This document shows, in pieces, positions 24,158 to 32,787 of a DNA stretch of 32,787 bases. The notes under the pieces were generated by a model, which searched no databases, was not told where the DNA came from, and worked only from the letters and a program-made list of their open reading frames with translations. Position 1 is the stretch's first letter; each line of letters starts with the position of its first letter. The position numbers and the translations under genes were made by a program. The stretch covers positions 1 through 32,787 of the forward strand of contig CAJBEZ010000113.1 of assembly GCA_903952205.1 (NCBI GenBank). The letters are read 5' to 3'. Origin of the DNA: an uncultured Desulfomonile sp. GTDB taxonomy: Bacteria; Desulfobacterota; Desulfomonilia; Desulfomonilales; Desulfomonilaceae.

Positions 24158-26359
24158 CTAATGGATGGTTCTTTTGTCCAAACCGTATCGGCGCAGCTTC
24201 GAATACAGGGTGCTTCGGCCTATTCCTAGCTCTTGAGCTGTTTTCTTCTTGTTCCAGGCATTTCTCGATAGCGCGTTTTCAAGAAAAGCCCTCTCATTCT
24301 CGGAAAGATTCGGAACATTGAGAGGTTGACTTTTTGCTTCAAATCCTCTTAGTGAGGACGGAAAATCACCGACTTCTATCGCTTGCCCCTTAGACCTTAC
24401 AACAGCGTGTTCTATACTGTTTTCAAGTTCGCGAACATTACCCGGCCACGCATAGTCCATTAGTATTCTCAGGGATTCTGAACTATATTCAGTAATGTTT
24501 TTCCCCTGCTCAGAGCTAAAACGTTTCAGAAAGTATCTCGCCAACATTGGAATGTCGTTTCGGCGATCTCTAAGTGGCGGTATAATGATGGGGATAACAT
24601 TCAACCTGTAAAACAGGTCTTCGCGGAATGTTCCTCTTTGAACCTCCGCCAACAAATCCTTGTTGGTCGCCGCCAGGATCCTGACGTTAATTGAAATGGT
24701 TCGCTCAGCTCCCAAGCGTTCAAATCGGCGAGTCTGCAAAACCCTGAGCAGCTTGATTTGGACCTGAGGCGGAATTTCACCAATCTCATCCAGGAAGACT
24801 GTCCCACCATCGGCCTGTTCGAATCTGCCGGCCTTCTGTCTCAAGGCGCCGGTGAAAGCCCCCCTTTCATGGCCAAATAATTCACTTTCTATAAGGGTTT
24901 CGGGATAAGCCGAGCAGTTAATGACTACAAACGGCATGATTCTTCTGTCGCTTCGCTCATGGATAGCTTTCGCCACCAACTCTTTCCCTGTGCCGCTTTC
25001 TCCCTGAATCAAAGCCGTAGCGTCAGTGGGGGCGATATCCTCAATAAGTCGGTAGACAATCTGCATTTTCGGGTCTTTACCAATTATGCCGCTGAATTCC
25101 GAAGAAGCCTCCAGTTTTTGCTGAAGGTTTAGAATCGCCTCCTCATGCGCAATTGAGCGCCTAATGACTCCTCCGGCCTGATCTAAAATGAGATTTGCCA
25201 TCCTCATTTCTTCGGAGTCACACTTGCACGTCGGGGAACAACCAACGACTAGAATGCCGTAAACTCCTCCATCAGCCCTTATTGGGAGGATTGATTCCCG
25301 ATCCCGCCGATTGAACGAATCGGGTAAGGATAAACCTTGCAAACACGATATGGATTCAATTTTGGGCTCGGTTAACTTGTCTACAATCCGGATTACCAGA
25401 TTTACCTGCTCCGAATCACGAGATGTAATAACTTCTCCAGCCGTAATAATGAAAATGAACTCCCTGTTTTCATTTAATAAAAGTATGGATATCTCACCAT
25501 TCAGCACTACTTCTCTGAGCCTGTAAATCAAGGTTTGTCCTAAGTCGCGTAAATTGGGAAGAGAGCCGAGTTCCCTGACTATCTCACAGAAAGTTCTGGT
25601 TTGATTGTGGACCCTTTCTATTTCCAGCTTCTGGTTTTCCAGTCGCTCGGTATATTCCTTCAATCGCGACGCCATGCTTTGGAATGACTTGGCCAAGATT
25701 GCCACTTCATCCTGCCCTGATGCGTGAACCTTAACGTCCCACGAGCCTCTGTTAATATTCTCAACAGATCGAGCAAGCTCCCCTAGTGGTCGGGTAATTC
25801 TTTTTACAAAAAATAAGCTGCCGGCAAGGGCGCCAACGAGTATAATCAAAGTTATCAGGCTCATCTTAAGACGCAAATAGCGAACCTGTCTTTCGAGATG
25901 CTTTTCGGCGACTCCCAATCGCAATAGACCTGCTTTGCCCCCGAAAATCGGCCAAGCGATATCGATGAATTTTTCTCCGTTTGTTGAAACAATAGTCTGT
26001 CCATTACCTTGATCCTCCGAAGTCGCCTTATTTGCGTCCAAAAGCTGTTGAGGGAACCCCTCGTCAAAGGTGTGAGCCAAAACCTGCCCATCACGAACGA
26101 CAAAGAGATAGGCTAATGATCGATTGCTCTTCATCTGATGGTCAAGCGACTTTTGTAAGGCTACTAGATCATGAGTGAGGACCTTGTCGGCCGATTCCAT
26201 CGCCAACGCATGCGCCAGATTCTCGGCCTGGACCTTTGCAGAATCAATCAGACTCTCGCTATATTGCCGAGAAACAAGCAAAGAAAGGGCCAAACCGCTG
26301 CTGATAACGAGCAATGAAGCCGCCACCAACAGTTTAGTCTTGAGGCTTCGAAAACCCAT
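24158..26359 (-). CDS. Transmembrane sigma54 activator: periplasmic sensor-HAMP-GAF-AAA+-Fis HTH
   Basis: This 733-aa protein starts at ATG 26359 with GGAGA upstream. TM1 is at about 9-30, a periplasmic sensor region at 31-160, TM2 at 166-185, HAMP at 186-240, a coiled linker, and a GAF-like domain at 255-400. The sigma54 AAA+ domain (about 420-655) has Walker A GESGTGKE 453-460, GAFTGA 500-505 and Walker [12 protein letters not shown] 518-528. A Fis HTH is at 690-725. GAFTGA is intact, so it should contact sigma54. The GAF region carries C374, C378 and C380 (GCSPTCKC). Sensor and activator are in one polypeptide, without a kinase or receiver. The gene overlaps the PhnD-like lipoprotein gene by 26 bp, so the two are translated together. 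Likely target: the promoter at 23847-23862. Confidence 0.92.
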   Translation of the reverse strand: MGFRSLKTKLLVAASLLVISSGLALSLLVSRQYSESLIDSAKVQAENLAHALAMESADKVLTHDLVALQKSLDHQMKSNRSLAYLFVVRDGQVLAHTFDEGFPQQLLDANKATSEDQGNGQTIVSTNGEKFIDIAWPIFGGKAGLLRLGVAEKHLERQVRYLRLKMSLITLIILVGALAGSLFFVKRITRPLGELARSVENINRGSWDVKVHASGQDEVAILAKSFQSMASRLKEYTERLENQKLEIERVHNQTRTFCEIVRELGSLPNLRDLGQTLIYRLREVVLNGEISILLLNENREFIFIITAGEVITSRDSEQVNLVIRIVDKLTEPKIESISCLQGLSLPDSFNRRDRESILPIRADGGVYGILVVGCSPTCKCDSEEMRMANLILDQAGGVIRRSIAHEEAILNLQQKLEASSEFSGIIGKDPKMQIVYRLIEDIAPTDATALIQGESGTGKELVAKAIHERSDRRIMPFVVINCSAYPETLIESELFGHERGAFTGALRQKAGRFEQADGGTVFLDEIGEIPPQVQIKLLRVLQTRRFERLGAERTISINVRILAATNKDLLAEVQRGTFREDLFYRLNVIPIIIPPLRDRRNDIPMLARYFLKRFSSEQGKNITEYSSESLRILMDYAWPGNVRELENSIEHAVVRSKGQAIEVGDFPSSLRGFEAKSQPLNVPNLSENERAFLENALSRNAWNKKKTAQELGIGRSTLYSKLRRYGLDKRTIH

Positions 26360-27335
26360 TCTTGGTCTCCATGCTTGTCCCTGAGGATTCTAGAACAGCC
26401 CGTATTGAATTATACCAATCGTCTTTGGCCACAACGAATCTGTCAATCATTAAACGATCAAGTATCTCAGCGCCTTTCTTATCAGCTCGCATCCCAAAAA
26501 GCGCCTCCTTGATTGCTTCCTTTGTTGAGACAGCCACCTGCATTGAGGCAACAAGAGGAGGCATTCCGTAATTCTCGGATTTTAGGATAACCCTGGTCTT
26601 GGAGGTAATGTCCGGATTGGTTTTGCTAAAATATTCCCATATCAAACCGTCAACCGACGCTCCATCTACCACTCCCTTTGAAACTGCCAGTATCGAATTG
26701 TCATGGCTGTAAGTGTAAATAAAAGAACCGAAAAAGGTTTCTGGTTTTTCCCCGATCTTTTTGAGCCAGGCTGCAGGGGCAAGCTTTCCGGTGTTGGAAT
26801 CTGGGTCAGTGAATGCAAAGGCTTTCCCCCGAAGGTCCTCAAGCTCATTAAACCGACTATCCTTGTTCACAATTAGATAAGCGTTGTAGAAATGTGACCC
26901 ATTGACTTCAGGGACAGCCAGCAACTGGAGGCCAGACTTATCCTTGCCCACTACATAGGGCCCTGAACAGACAAATGCCAAGTCGACTTCACCCGTGCCT
27001 AATAATTCATTGATCTCCTGGTAAGTTTTTCGTTGTTTAAAAACAATTTTTTTTCCGAGTTTCTCGCCCAGATAATCCAACAATTCCTGATAAGTTGAAA
27101 GTGACTCTTTCGGAGAAACCATTGCCCCAATAGCTATTCGTAATTGATTATCCCCTTGCTCTTTAGTGTCCGGTCTCTCCAGAATGATCGTGTTGGAAAA
27201 GTCTACAACCTTGGCTTGTTCATTGTCCGAGCACCCAACGTTCAAAAAAGCCACTATGATCGTTAACCAAATAACGTAGAAAACGCCTAGCTTGACGCCT
27301 GTAAGGCAAAGCAATGACGATCTGGTTCGAATCAT
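26334..27335 (-). CDS. PhnD-like periplasmic oxyanion-binding lipoprotein
   Basis: This 333-aa protein has a long signal sequence ending in the lipobox LNVGC (C35), so it should be a membrane-anchored lipoprotein. The mature part is a PhnD/TctC-like type II solute-binding protein: LRIAIGAMVSPKESLSTYQE, LLDYLGEKLGKK, TGEVDLAFVCSGPYVVGK, LEDLRGKAFAFTDPDSNTGK and VVDGASVDGLIWEY. Such proteins bind phosphonate, phosphite and, in sensor roles (the TtrS sensor domain, ArxX/ArrX), related oxyanions. No ABC permease or ATPase gene is nearby, so a sensory rather than transport role is likely. It overlaps the membrane sigma54 activator by 26 bp. It is divergent from the cytochrome gene (182 bp apart). 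Confidence 0.88.
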   Translation of the reverse strand: MIRTRSSLLCLTGVKLGVFYVIWLTIIVAFLNVGCSDNEQAKVVDFSNTIILERPDTKEQGDNQLRIAIGAMVSPKESLSTYQELLDYLGEKLGKKIVFKQRKTYQEINELLGTGEVDLAFVCSGPYVVGKDKSGLQLLAVPEVNGSHFYNAYLIVNKDSRFNELEDLRGKAFAFTDPDSNTGKLAPAAWLKKIGEKPETFFGSFIYTYSHDNSILAVSKGVVDGASVDGLIWEYFSKTNPDITSKTRVILKSENYGMPPLVASMQVAVSTKEAIKEALFGMRADKKGAEILDRLMIDRFVVAKDDWYNSIRAVLESSGTSMETKNGFSKPQD

Positions 27336-27517
27336 GCTGATCCCGAAGAGACTATATATTCGACGTGATTTAAGAGCTGAACCATTGGTTGCGGCTCGTC
27401 AAGAAAACTCAAAATTTCTTTGACCTATTCTATTAACGATAGTAGCATCCAACAAGTAAAAAATTAATATTTCCGAAACTGAAAATAGATTTTAGGTCAT
27501 GGGGCGCATGAGAAAAA
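27336..27517. promoter_or_regulatory. Divergent intergenic region between lipoprotein and cytochrome genes
   Basis: This AT-rich 182-bp region must carry both promoters. A TTGACC at about 27419 could be a forward -35, but no clear -10 follows. A small dyad CTATTAACGATAG is at about 27429-27441. No correctly spaced -24/-12 element was found for the cytochrome gene. Confidence 0.35.
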
Positions 27518-28750
27518 ATGAACAAGAAATATAGACTCCCGACTATCGTCAAATCTCATAGAGTGACAGTCATATTGATACTTTTAGGAATGACTCTCGT
27601 TCTGTTTCTGGACAATCCGGCCCTGGCTAAAGGCGAGCCCGAAGTTCAAGTCAATTCGCTCGCTGAACTCGTGAAGATGTTTGACTCCTCGAGTTGTAAA
27701 GAATGTCACAAAAAGATTTATGAGCAATGGGAGAAGTCACATCACGCTCGACCACTGATGGGTCTTAATGACCAGATATTCATCAAAGGGTATCTGGTGA
27801 GAGGACCGCTCGCTGTTAAGCCTGGGGAGAAAGCTACAAAATATAACTTCCCGTGTTTCAAATGCCACTTCCCGCAGATAAAATATGCGACGGACCTGGT
27901 AGCCGCCGAAATAGCGGACGCTGTGTTGAAAGATGACAAAGAGACCATTCGCAAACTGAACATCAGTTGTCTGGTTTGTCACAATGAAAAGGCCGTCGTC
28001 CATGGCCGACCAGAGAAAAATGTCATTTATGGGAACAAAGACATAATTGATCACCCCAAGACCCCTGTCAAGAAAAGTCCTCTACTCAAGAATTCGCTGC
28101 TGTGCGGGCAGTGCCACGGGCTTGGTCCGAACCTTGAGTTTGAGACGCCAGTGCAGTGCGCAACACTTTACGGTAGTTATCTACACGCATACATCCCTTC
28201 CGGTGGAACAGAGACTTGCCAGCAATGCCACATGAAGGATGGCGATCACTACATGCCTCCGAATTTCAACAACAGGGTTGAGTTCTCGGAGCGCATGAGA
28301 GACGCTCTTCCTATGCAGGTTCGGACGTTAGCGTATTCGTTCCAGCCGAAAGAAGGAGATGTTCGGCCGATGGTAGTGGTAAATACGAAAATCACAAGTA
28401 AGGCGGGCCATCGAATCCCGGATGGTTGACCGTCCAAGACTGAAGTGGTCCTGGATGTGACCGCAACCGATACTACCGGCAAGAAAATATTCCAGACGTC
28501 AAAAATTTACATGGCTCAGGCTACAGATTCCCGGTCAAACCACATGGTCTTGGGACCCGACAAGAAGTTGGGTTTCATTCGTGATACCAGCATTCAGCCC
28601 TTCATCTCCAAGGAAGAGACATTCGAAATCCCTTTGCCACCAGGGGTTACGGATGTGGATCTGGAAATTAGCCTCCGTTATCAGCCGAGACCGGGGGACA
28701 TTTACCCAATCCACACGATCAAAAGGAGTGTCAGTCTCGACCAGAAATGA
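27518..28750 (+). CDS. extKL: Five-haem c-type cytochrome with in-frame TGA, candidate selenoprotein (ExtKL-like)
   Basis: The frame from ATG 27518 has a signal or anchor helix (about 15-37) and five CxxCH sites: C60KECH, C113FKCH, C151LVCH, C196GQCH and C234QQCH. At codon 304 (28427-28429) it meets TGA in the context GHRIPDG-TGA-PSKTEVVLDVT. The same frame then stays open to TGA 28748-28750 and encodes a plausible C-terminal beta domain. The whole would be 410 aa. I recall relatives named ExtKL (multihaem (seleno)cytochromes linked to Geobacter ext operons), in which this residue is Sec or Cys. Two alternative hairpins follow the TGA (28432-28456; 28445-28464). The alternative is a nonsense mutation giving a 303-aa protein. 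It probably transfers electrons in the periplasm. Confidence 0.7.
28432..28464 (+). promoter_or_regulatory. Candidate bacterial SECIS hairpin(s) after the in-frame TGA
   Basis: GTCCAAGACT (28432-28441) pairs with GGTCCTGGAT (28447-28456) at nine of ten positions, closing a GAAGT loop that starts with G, as bacterial SECIS loops do. Its loop begins 12 bases after the TGA, shorter than the usual range. A competing stem, GTGGTC (28445-28450) with GACCGC (28459-28464), puts an eight-base loop 21 bases after the TGA but lacks a G in its first two bases. Neither is a textbook element. Confidence 0.4.
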
Positions 28751-28927
28751 ACGAAGCTTCTCAGAGAGGCTATTCTGGAGAGGAGGAGATCTACCCATTA
28801 AGCCGGGGAGATGGCACGCCATCCACTGCCCCATGTTAAGATCTATATGCCTTGTTTTCCTGGTCGGTTTTTTCAGCTCATTGATTACAAGAAGGAACAC
28901 TTTAAACAATGATCCATTCTGTGTTTT

Positions 28928-30676
28928 TTACCTGTAGGCGCTCAAAGACCTGAGACGAATAGGCCGGTTGTCGTTGTCAATCGGTCTATAACGCAAGTAA
29001 CGGCCTTCAACGGGTTCCGCTCCGTAGTACTCGTAGGCCGGCCATAAAGAAAAATTGTCCAGACTTTTGTTATCACCATTTATCCATGGTACCCAGTTCT
29101 CATTGTCAGTGGATATGTCTACAGCCCACTTCTCGGGCACGGAATCTTTATCCCCCCAAACAATCTTCATACGGCTCATCTTGAACTCTTCCTGTAAATC
29201 AAGCGTGATGTCCTGCCTTTCCCCATTTTCAAAGGATTTTGACGAGTACAGCGTGTAATTGGGATATCCGGTAAGAATGTTCGCTACGCCATTTTTATCA
29301 TTATCCGGCTCCGGGGCGTATAAAACATTAGATGTTACCGTTAAGTTCCAGAAGAAGCTGCTAATGTCATCAACCTTGTCGCCTTCTGTTAGGGGTCGCT
29401 TGAAAATAGCGCTCTTGATGACGTTGGAGAGTTGCTTGGCGATCAAATAATTCGCTCCAGAGGTAAGATGACACCAATCCGTAAAAACCCACTCTGATGC
29501 TTGGTCGAAATACTCTGAAAAGTCGACAAGAATGTAACCCTTTTTCTCTGAGCTGAGCTTGATTGTGTCAATAATGAATTTATAGACGTCTGCCGTGCTC
29601 ATATCATAATACTGTTGGTGCTCTTCAGTCGCCTCGATTTTTTCTTCAATCTCGTTTCGAGGTTTCTTGCTGAGGTATAGCAATGGTTGCAAGGCAAAAA
29701 TGTGCGGCACGCCATCATTTTCAAGGGCGCTGTGGTAATTCTCCAGGACACGCACAACTGTCGATACGTTATCCGAGAGCATTGCGGATCTTTCTTCGGG
29801 AGTGATTTCGCTGGCCTGAAACGCTTTAAGGTCACTCGGAACTGAAGCGCGGTGAAGTCTATTGCCCGATTCCATAGACTGAAGAAGGTCGGCTCCATTC
29901 CAAAATATTGACATCAGGAAGGTGTTGTTCTTTAGCCACAACGTCAAATAGGAAGCCAACCCTGGCCCATCATACGAAAAGATCTCCCTTAGCACGCTAT
30001 TATATTGCCCCTCTCGGAAATAGTTCCATTCTTTCGCAGGCACGCTAACCGGATTAATTTCATTCACCCCATCCAGGGAAACCAAAAGATCAGGTTTGTA
30101 GCCTCTAAGCTTGGTGATATATCGGAGCAAATCATGTTGATACGCGTGCCCCCAGACAGCGGTGTTATAAACTCTTATGGTTTTACCGGGTATGAGCTCA
30201 GAAATGTTAAGGATTCTCTCCATTACATGCGAAATTGTCTCTCTATATTCAATGCCGTAGGAACCGGTGATTTGGCCTGTATTACCAGTGGAACCCAAAC
30301 CAAAAGCCGTGGAGCCGCCGGTTAGGAAAATCCTGAATTCATCCGAGGGTTTTTCCAACGAAATTGATCGGGGTTCTCTAAATCCAGCGTTGTTAGCATA
30401 CTCAAACTGGTTGCCCTTAGCTTGATTGTGCACAAGACACACGCCAGGGACAAGATCATAATCATAATTGGAGACAGGTTCCGTGAAATCTCTTTTTGCC
30501 CTGTCGAAACCTCTGGGGTAAACGTCCCCGAGATAAGTTGTTTTCAAGGCTACTTCCGAGAGTTTTTCCAAAGCCAGTAAAAGCAGTCCAATGGCGACTA
30601 TCAGGAAGACCACATATCCAATTTTTCTGAGGCCAAGTCGAACAGCCAACCCAATTCGTTGAAAGATACCGCTCAT
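28928..30676 (-). CDS. Membrane-anchored SGNH/GDSL hydrolase with C-terminal discoidin-like domain
   Basis: This 582-aa protein starts at ATG 30676 behind AAAGGG. An N-terminal helix (about 18-38) anchors it, with the bulk outside the cytoplasm. The SGNH blocks are present: FLTGGSTAFG with S122 as nucleophile, SLDGVNE with N205 as oxyanion-hole residue, and TDWCHLT with D400 and H403 as catalytic acid and base. The C-terminal part (about 450-582: DITLDLQEEFKMSRMKIVWG, KWAVDISTDNENW, RYLRYRP) resembles F5/8 type C carbohydrate-binding domains. It may deacetylate or esterify an exopolysaccharide or cell-wall glycan. It faces the cytochrome gene tail to tail. Confidence 0.82.
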   Translation of the reverse strand: MSGIFQRIGLAVRLGLRKIGYVVFLIVAIGLLLLALEKLSEVALKTTYLGDVYPRGFDRAKRDFTEPVSNYDYDLVPGVCLVHNQAKGNQFEYANNAGFREPRSISLEKPSDEFRIFLTGGSTAFGLGSTGNTGQITGSYGIEYRETISHVMERILNISELIPGKTIRVYNTAVWGHAYQHDLLRYITKLRGYKPDLLVSLDGVNEINPVSVPAKEWNYFREGQYNSVLREIFSYDGPGLASYLTLWLKNNTFLMSIFWNGADLLQSMESGNRLHRASVPSDLKAFQASEITPEERSAMLSDNVSTVVRVLENYHSALENDGVPHIFALQPLLYLSKKPRNEIEEKIEATEEHQQYYDMSTADVYKFIIDTIKLSSEKKGYILVDFSEYFDQASEWVFTDWCHLTSGANYLIAKQLSNVIKSAIFKRPLTEGDKVDDISSFFWNLTVTSNVLYAPEPDNDKNGVANILTGYPNYTLYSSKSFENGERQDITLDLQEEFKMSRMKIVWGDKDSVPEKWAVDISTDNENWVPWINGDNKSLDNFSLWPAYEYYGAEPVEGRYLRYRPIDNDNRPIRLRSLSAYR

Positions 30677-30982
30677 GCTGCACCCTTTTGTTCGGCGCTA
30701 AAAACTTCAAAACGATCTCCGGAATAGTGTCTGAGGAAGCCTTCAGACATTTGGCTTGTTACGGCATTATGGCGCCACAGGAAAATAACTCTCGACTTTT
30801 GAGTTTTCATTCCCACGATCCTCTCGTCAGTGAAATGGGAAATACGATCAATTCCTACTAAAACCCATTCTTGGGTGACGACAATCTGTTAATTGAAGAT
30901 TTAACCAGAACCTCAATTAACAGAAAAAACTAATTGACTCATTCCTTTCCCTCAAGTGTCTTAAGAATTAAGTTTGCGAATT
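30677..30982. other. Intergenic region with an 11-bp perfect inverted repeat
   Basis: About 300 bp between the acr3 stop and the SGNH gene, no gene seen. CTGTTAATTGA (30886-30896) and TCAATTAACAG (30913-30923) are perfectly complementary around 16 bases. The stem is AT-rich and no T-run follows in either direction, so it is either a weak terminator for acr3 or an operator. Confidence 0.55.
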
Positions 30983-32047
30983 TTACCTGTGCCAAACCGG
31001 CCCACCCTTAAAATATTTGTCCCTGAATTTGAATGCTACATTTACAAGACCTATTAGAACTGGAACTTCTATCAACGGTCCGATTACAGTAGCAAAGGCC
31101 TCGCCTGAATTGATGCCGAACACTGCGATAGCCACTGCAATCGCAAGCTCAAAGTTGTTGCTCGCCGCTGTGAACGATAGAGTGACAGTTTTTGGATAAT
31201 CGGCGCCGATCTTATGTCCCATCCAGAAACTCACGAGAAACATAACAACAAAATAGACACACAAGGGAATGGCTATCCTGACTACATCGAACGGAATGGT
31301 AAGAATTAAATTGCCCTTGAGACTGAACATAACAACAATCGTGAATAACAAAGCTATCAGCGTGATTGGGCTTATCGTTGGGATGAACTTATTCTCATAC
31401 CACGCTTTACCCTTGATCTTCAGCATGATGAATCTCGTGAGAATTCCACCAAAGAAGGGAATCCCAAGGTAAATAAACACGCTTTCCGCAATCTGCTTCA
31501 TGCTGACCTGTACAACGCTCCCGCTGAGACCAAAAAGAGGAGGAAGCACGGTAATAAAGAACCATGCGTATAAACTGAAAAAGATAACTTGAAAAACGCT
31601 GTTGAACGCAACCAAACCCGCAGCGTATTCAGTATCACCCTCCGCAAGTTCGTTCCACACGATGACCATGGCGATGCATCGGGCCAGGCCGATCATGATT
31701 AACCCAACCATGTATTCGGGTCGGTCAGGCAACAACAAGATCGCAAGGAAAAACATGAGCACTGGGCCTACTACCCAGTTCTGAACCAATGAGAGGACCA
31801 AAACTTTTGTGTCGCGAAAAACTTGCCCCATCTCTTCATATTTAACTTTTGCCAAAGGCGGGTACATCATAAGTATCAAGCCTATTGCAATAGGCACGGA
31901 TGTTGTCCCAACCTGCAGCCCGGCGATGAATTTTGTGATAGCCGGAGCGAAATATCCAATCCCGATGCCCAAAGCCATCGCAATGAAGATGATCAAAGTC
32001 AGGTATCGGTCAATAAGGGAGAGACTTTTTCTAGATGCCATGACCAT
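30983..32047 (-). CDS. acr3: ACR3-family arsenite efflux permease
   Basis: This 354-aa protein has about ten membrane helices. The family motifs are visible: the conserved catalytic-type cysteine in [12 protein letters not shown] (C124), [25 protein letters not shown] and [10 protein letters not shown] with its conserved Glu. ACR3 proteins export As(III) (some also Sb(III)) by proton antiport. The start is ATG 32047 (AAAGG upstream); ATG 32041 is an alternative. The arsR gene lies 112 bp upstream on the same strand, the standard arsR-acr3 arrangement. No ArsC-type arsenate reductase is adjacent. Confidence 0.93.
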   Translation of the reverse strand: MVMASRKSLSLIDRYLTLIIFIAMALGIGIGYFAPAITKFIAGLQVGTTSVPIAIGLILMMYPPLAKVKYEEMGQVFRDTKVLVLSLVQNWVVGPVLMFFLAILLLPDRPEYMVGLIMIGLARCIAMVIVWNELAEGDTEYAAGLVAFNSVFQVIFFSLYAWFFITVLPPLFGLSGSVVQVSMKQIAESVFIYLGIPFFGGILTRFIMLKIKGKAWYENKFIPTISPITLIALLFTIVVMFSLKGNLILTIPFDVVRIAIPLCVYFVVMFLVSFWMGHKIGADYPKTVTLSFTAASNNFELAIAVAIAVFGINSGEAFATVIGPLIEVPVLIGLVNVAFKFRDKYFKGGPVWHR

Positions 32048-32159
32048 AGGCCTTTCTCTTAAACTAAGTTTATGCGACGAGTGGCGCTCAAGGTGAAAAG
32101 ATCATGTCTATAGAGCATTAACTGACATCCATTAGCTAATATGTCCGACAAGAAAAAAG

Positions 32160-32534
32160 TTACTTGCCGATCTTCGACTTGCAAAGCGCATCGGGATCCA
32201 GGCGTACGTTTTCGTTAAGTATCTTTAGGTCATCCAGAATAACAGGATCATTTGAAGTTGCTTCACAAACCCAATTCAAGGCCTGTTCAGCTAAAAACGA
32301 ACGTCCTGGGTCATTATTCAGCCTGTAATAGACCCATCGGCCTTTCTTTCGCGATTCAACCAAGCCCGCCTGTTTTAGTATCGACATGTGCTTGGAGACC
32401 GTCGAGTGCGCCAGTTGTAGCAATTCAACGATTTGACATACGCACAACTCGCCTGTTCGCAGCGCCATGATGGCCCTCAACCTGTTTTCATCGCTAATCG
32501 CCTTAATAATGTCCAGGAATTTTGGGATACTCAT
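32160..32534 (-). CDS. arsR: ArsR/SmtB-family metalloregulator of acr3
   Basis: About 124 aa from ATG 32534; the longer frame to 32591 and an ATG at 32546 are possible and none has a strong ribosome site. The winged-helix fold is clear: FLDIIKAISDENRLRAIMAL, then ELCVCQIVELL with C31 and C33 (the As(III)-binding CVC in the recognition-helix region), HSTVSKHMSILKQAGLV and the wing RKKGRWVYYRL. ArsR represses its own operon and leaves DNA when arsenite binds the cysteines. It lies directly upstream of acr3. Confidence 0.92.
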   Translation of the reverse strand: MSIPKFLDIIKAISDENRLRAIMALRTGELCVCQIVELLQLAHSTVSKHMSILKQAGLVESRKKGRWVYYRLNNDPGRSFLAEQALNWVCEATSNDPVILDDLKILNENVRLDPDALCKSKIGK

Positions 32535-32690
32535 AAGTCTATACATCGCCACATAACGAAATATATGAATACTTAACTCACCGCATTTCAATTGTCAATC
32601 TAGCTGAAAGAATTCTTTCTATTTTTTAGCGTAATGTCTGAAACCCTGTTATTTTTCACATTCTATGGACAGAAAAGGGGTAAATTTTTC

Positions 32691-32787
32691 ATAATATATT
32701 GACCTGAGGGGAAGAAATATCAGAATAGATGGACTGAAAGAGGGCGGTAGCTTTAACGGAGCGACCGCCCGAGTCATGTACGGGCCA
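32691..32787 (-). repeat. Dispersed hairpin-containing repeat, copy 2 (runs off window)
   Basis: The reverse complement of this segment matches 10263-10366 over about 95 bp with roughly ten differences by eye. The two copies are therefore inverted and 22.3 kb apart. The palindromic GGGCGGT...ACCGCCC core is retained with base changes on one arm. The element may extend beyond the window edge. Confidence 0.75.

Overview
The window looks like a chromosomal segment of an anaerobic, respiratory Desulfobacterota-type bacterium (former Deltaproteobacteria). This is inferred from gene content: a multihaem cytochrome, a Tat-exported molybdopterin/FeS/NrfD reductase, transmembrane and sigma54-type regulators, a dCache-HAMP adenylate cyclase and a PAS-Fis protein. 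No rRNA or phylogenetic marker allows a firmer assignment.

Layout. 1-3.7 kb holds the 3' end of a CHAT peptidase, a GIY-YIG protein, an unknown 184-aa protein, an omptin-family outer-membrane protease with all four catalytic residues, and two small membrane or exported proteins. 3.8-10.9 kb is largely a gene graveyard. It contains an exported TsaA-domain gene broken by TGA, a PLD nuclease with two frameshifts, a DnaE-type OB-fold remnant, a decayed IS701-like transposase and IS/integrase fragments that stop next to a tRNA-Ala(CGC). Intact HU, PNPOx-like, PlsC and patatin genes sit among them. 10.9-17.9 kb encodes a membrane metallophosphoesterase, a four-PAS/Fis-HTH regulator without a AAA+ domain, a membrane adenylate cyclase and a short redoxin-like protein.

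The core is 17.97-28.75 kb, a respiratory oxyanion-reductase locus. On the minus strand, a PhnD-like lipoprotein overlaps the gene of a two-TM HAMP-GAF sigma54 activator. Next comes a good -24/-12 promoter (23847-23862) with a perfect palindrome about 130 bp upstream of its predicted start. The promoter drives a receiver-only protein, a Tat FeS subunit (B), an NrfD membrane subunit (C) and a 1074-aa Tat molybdopterin catalytic subunit (A). The B-C-A order and the length resemble tetrathionate (Ttr) and selenate (Srd) reductases more than ArrA. Divergent from it is a five-haem cytochrome whose reading frame is interrupted by one TGA and then stays open for 106 more sense codons. It resembles ExtKL-type (seleno)cytochromes, and the TGA is best read as a candidate selenocysteine codon.

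The likely logic is that the lipoprotein senses an oxyanion, the membrane-bound activator turns on sigma54 transcription, and the BCA enzyme reduces the substrate with quinol electrons. An SGNH hydrolase, an ACR3 arsenite exporter and an ArsR repressor complete the right end. A dispersed repeat occurs in inverted orientation at 10.27 kb and at the right edge of the window.
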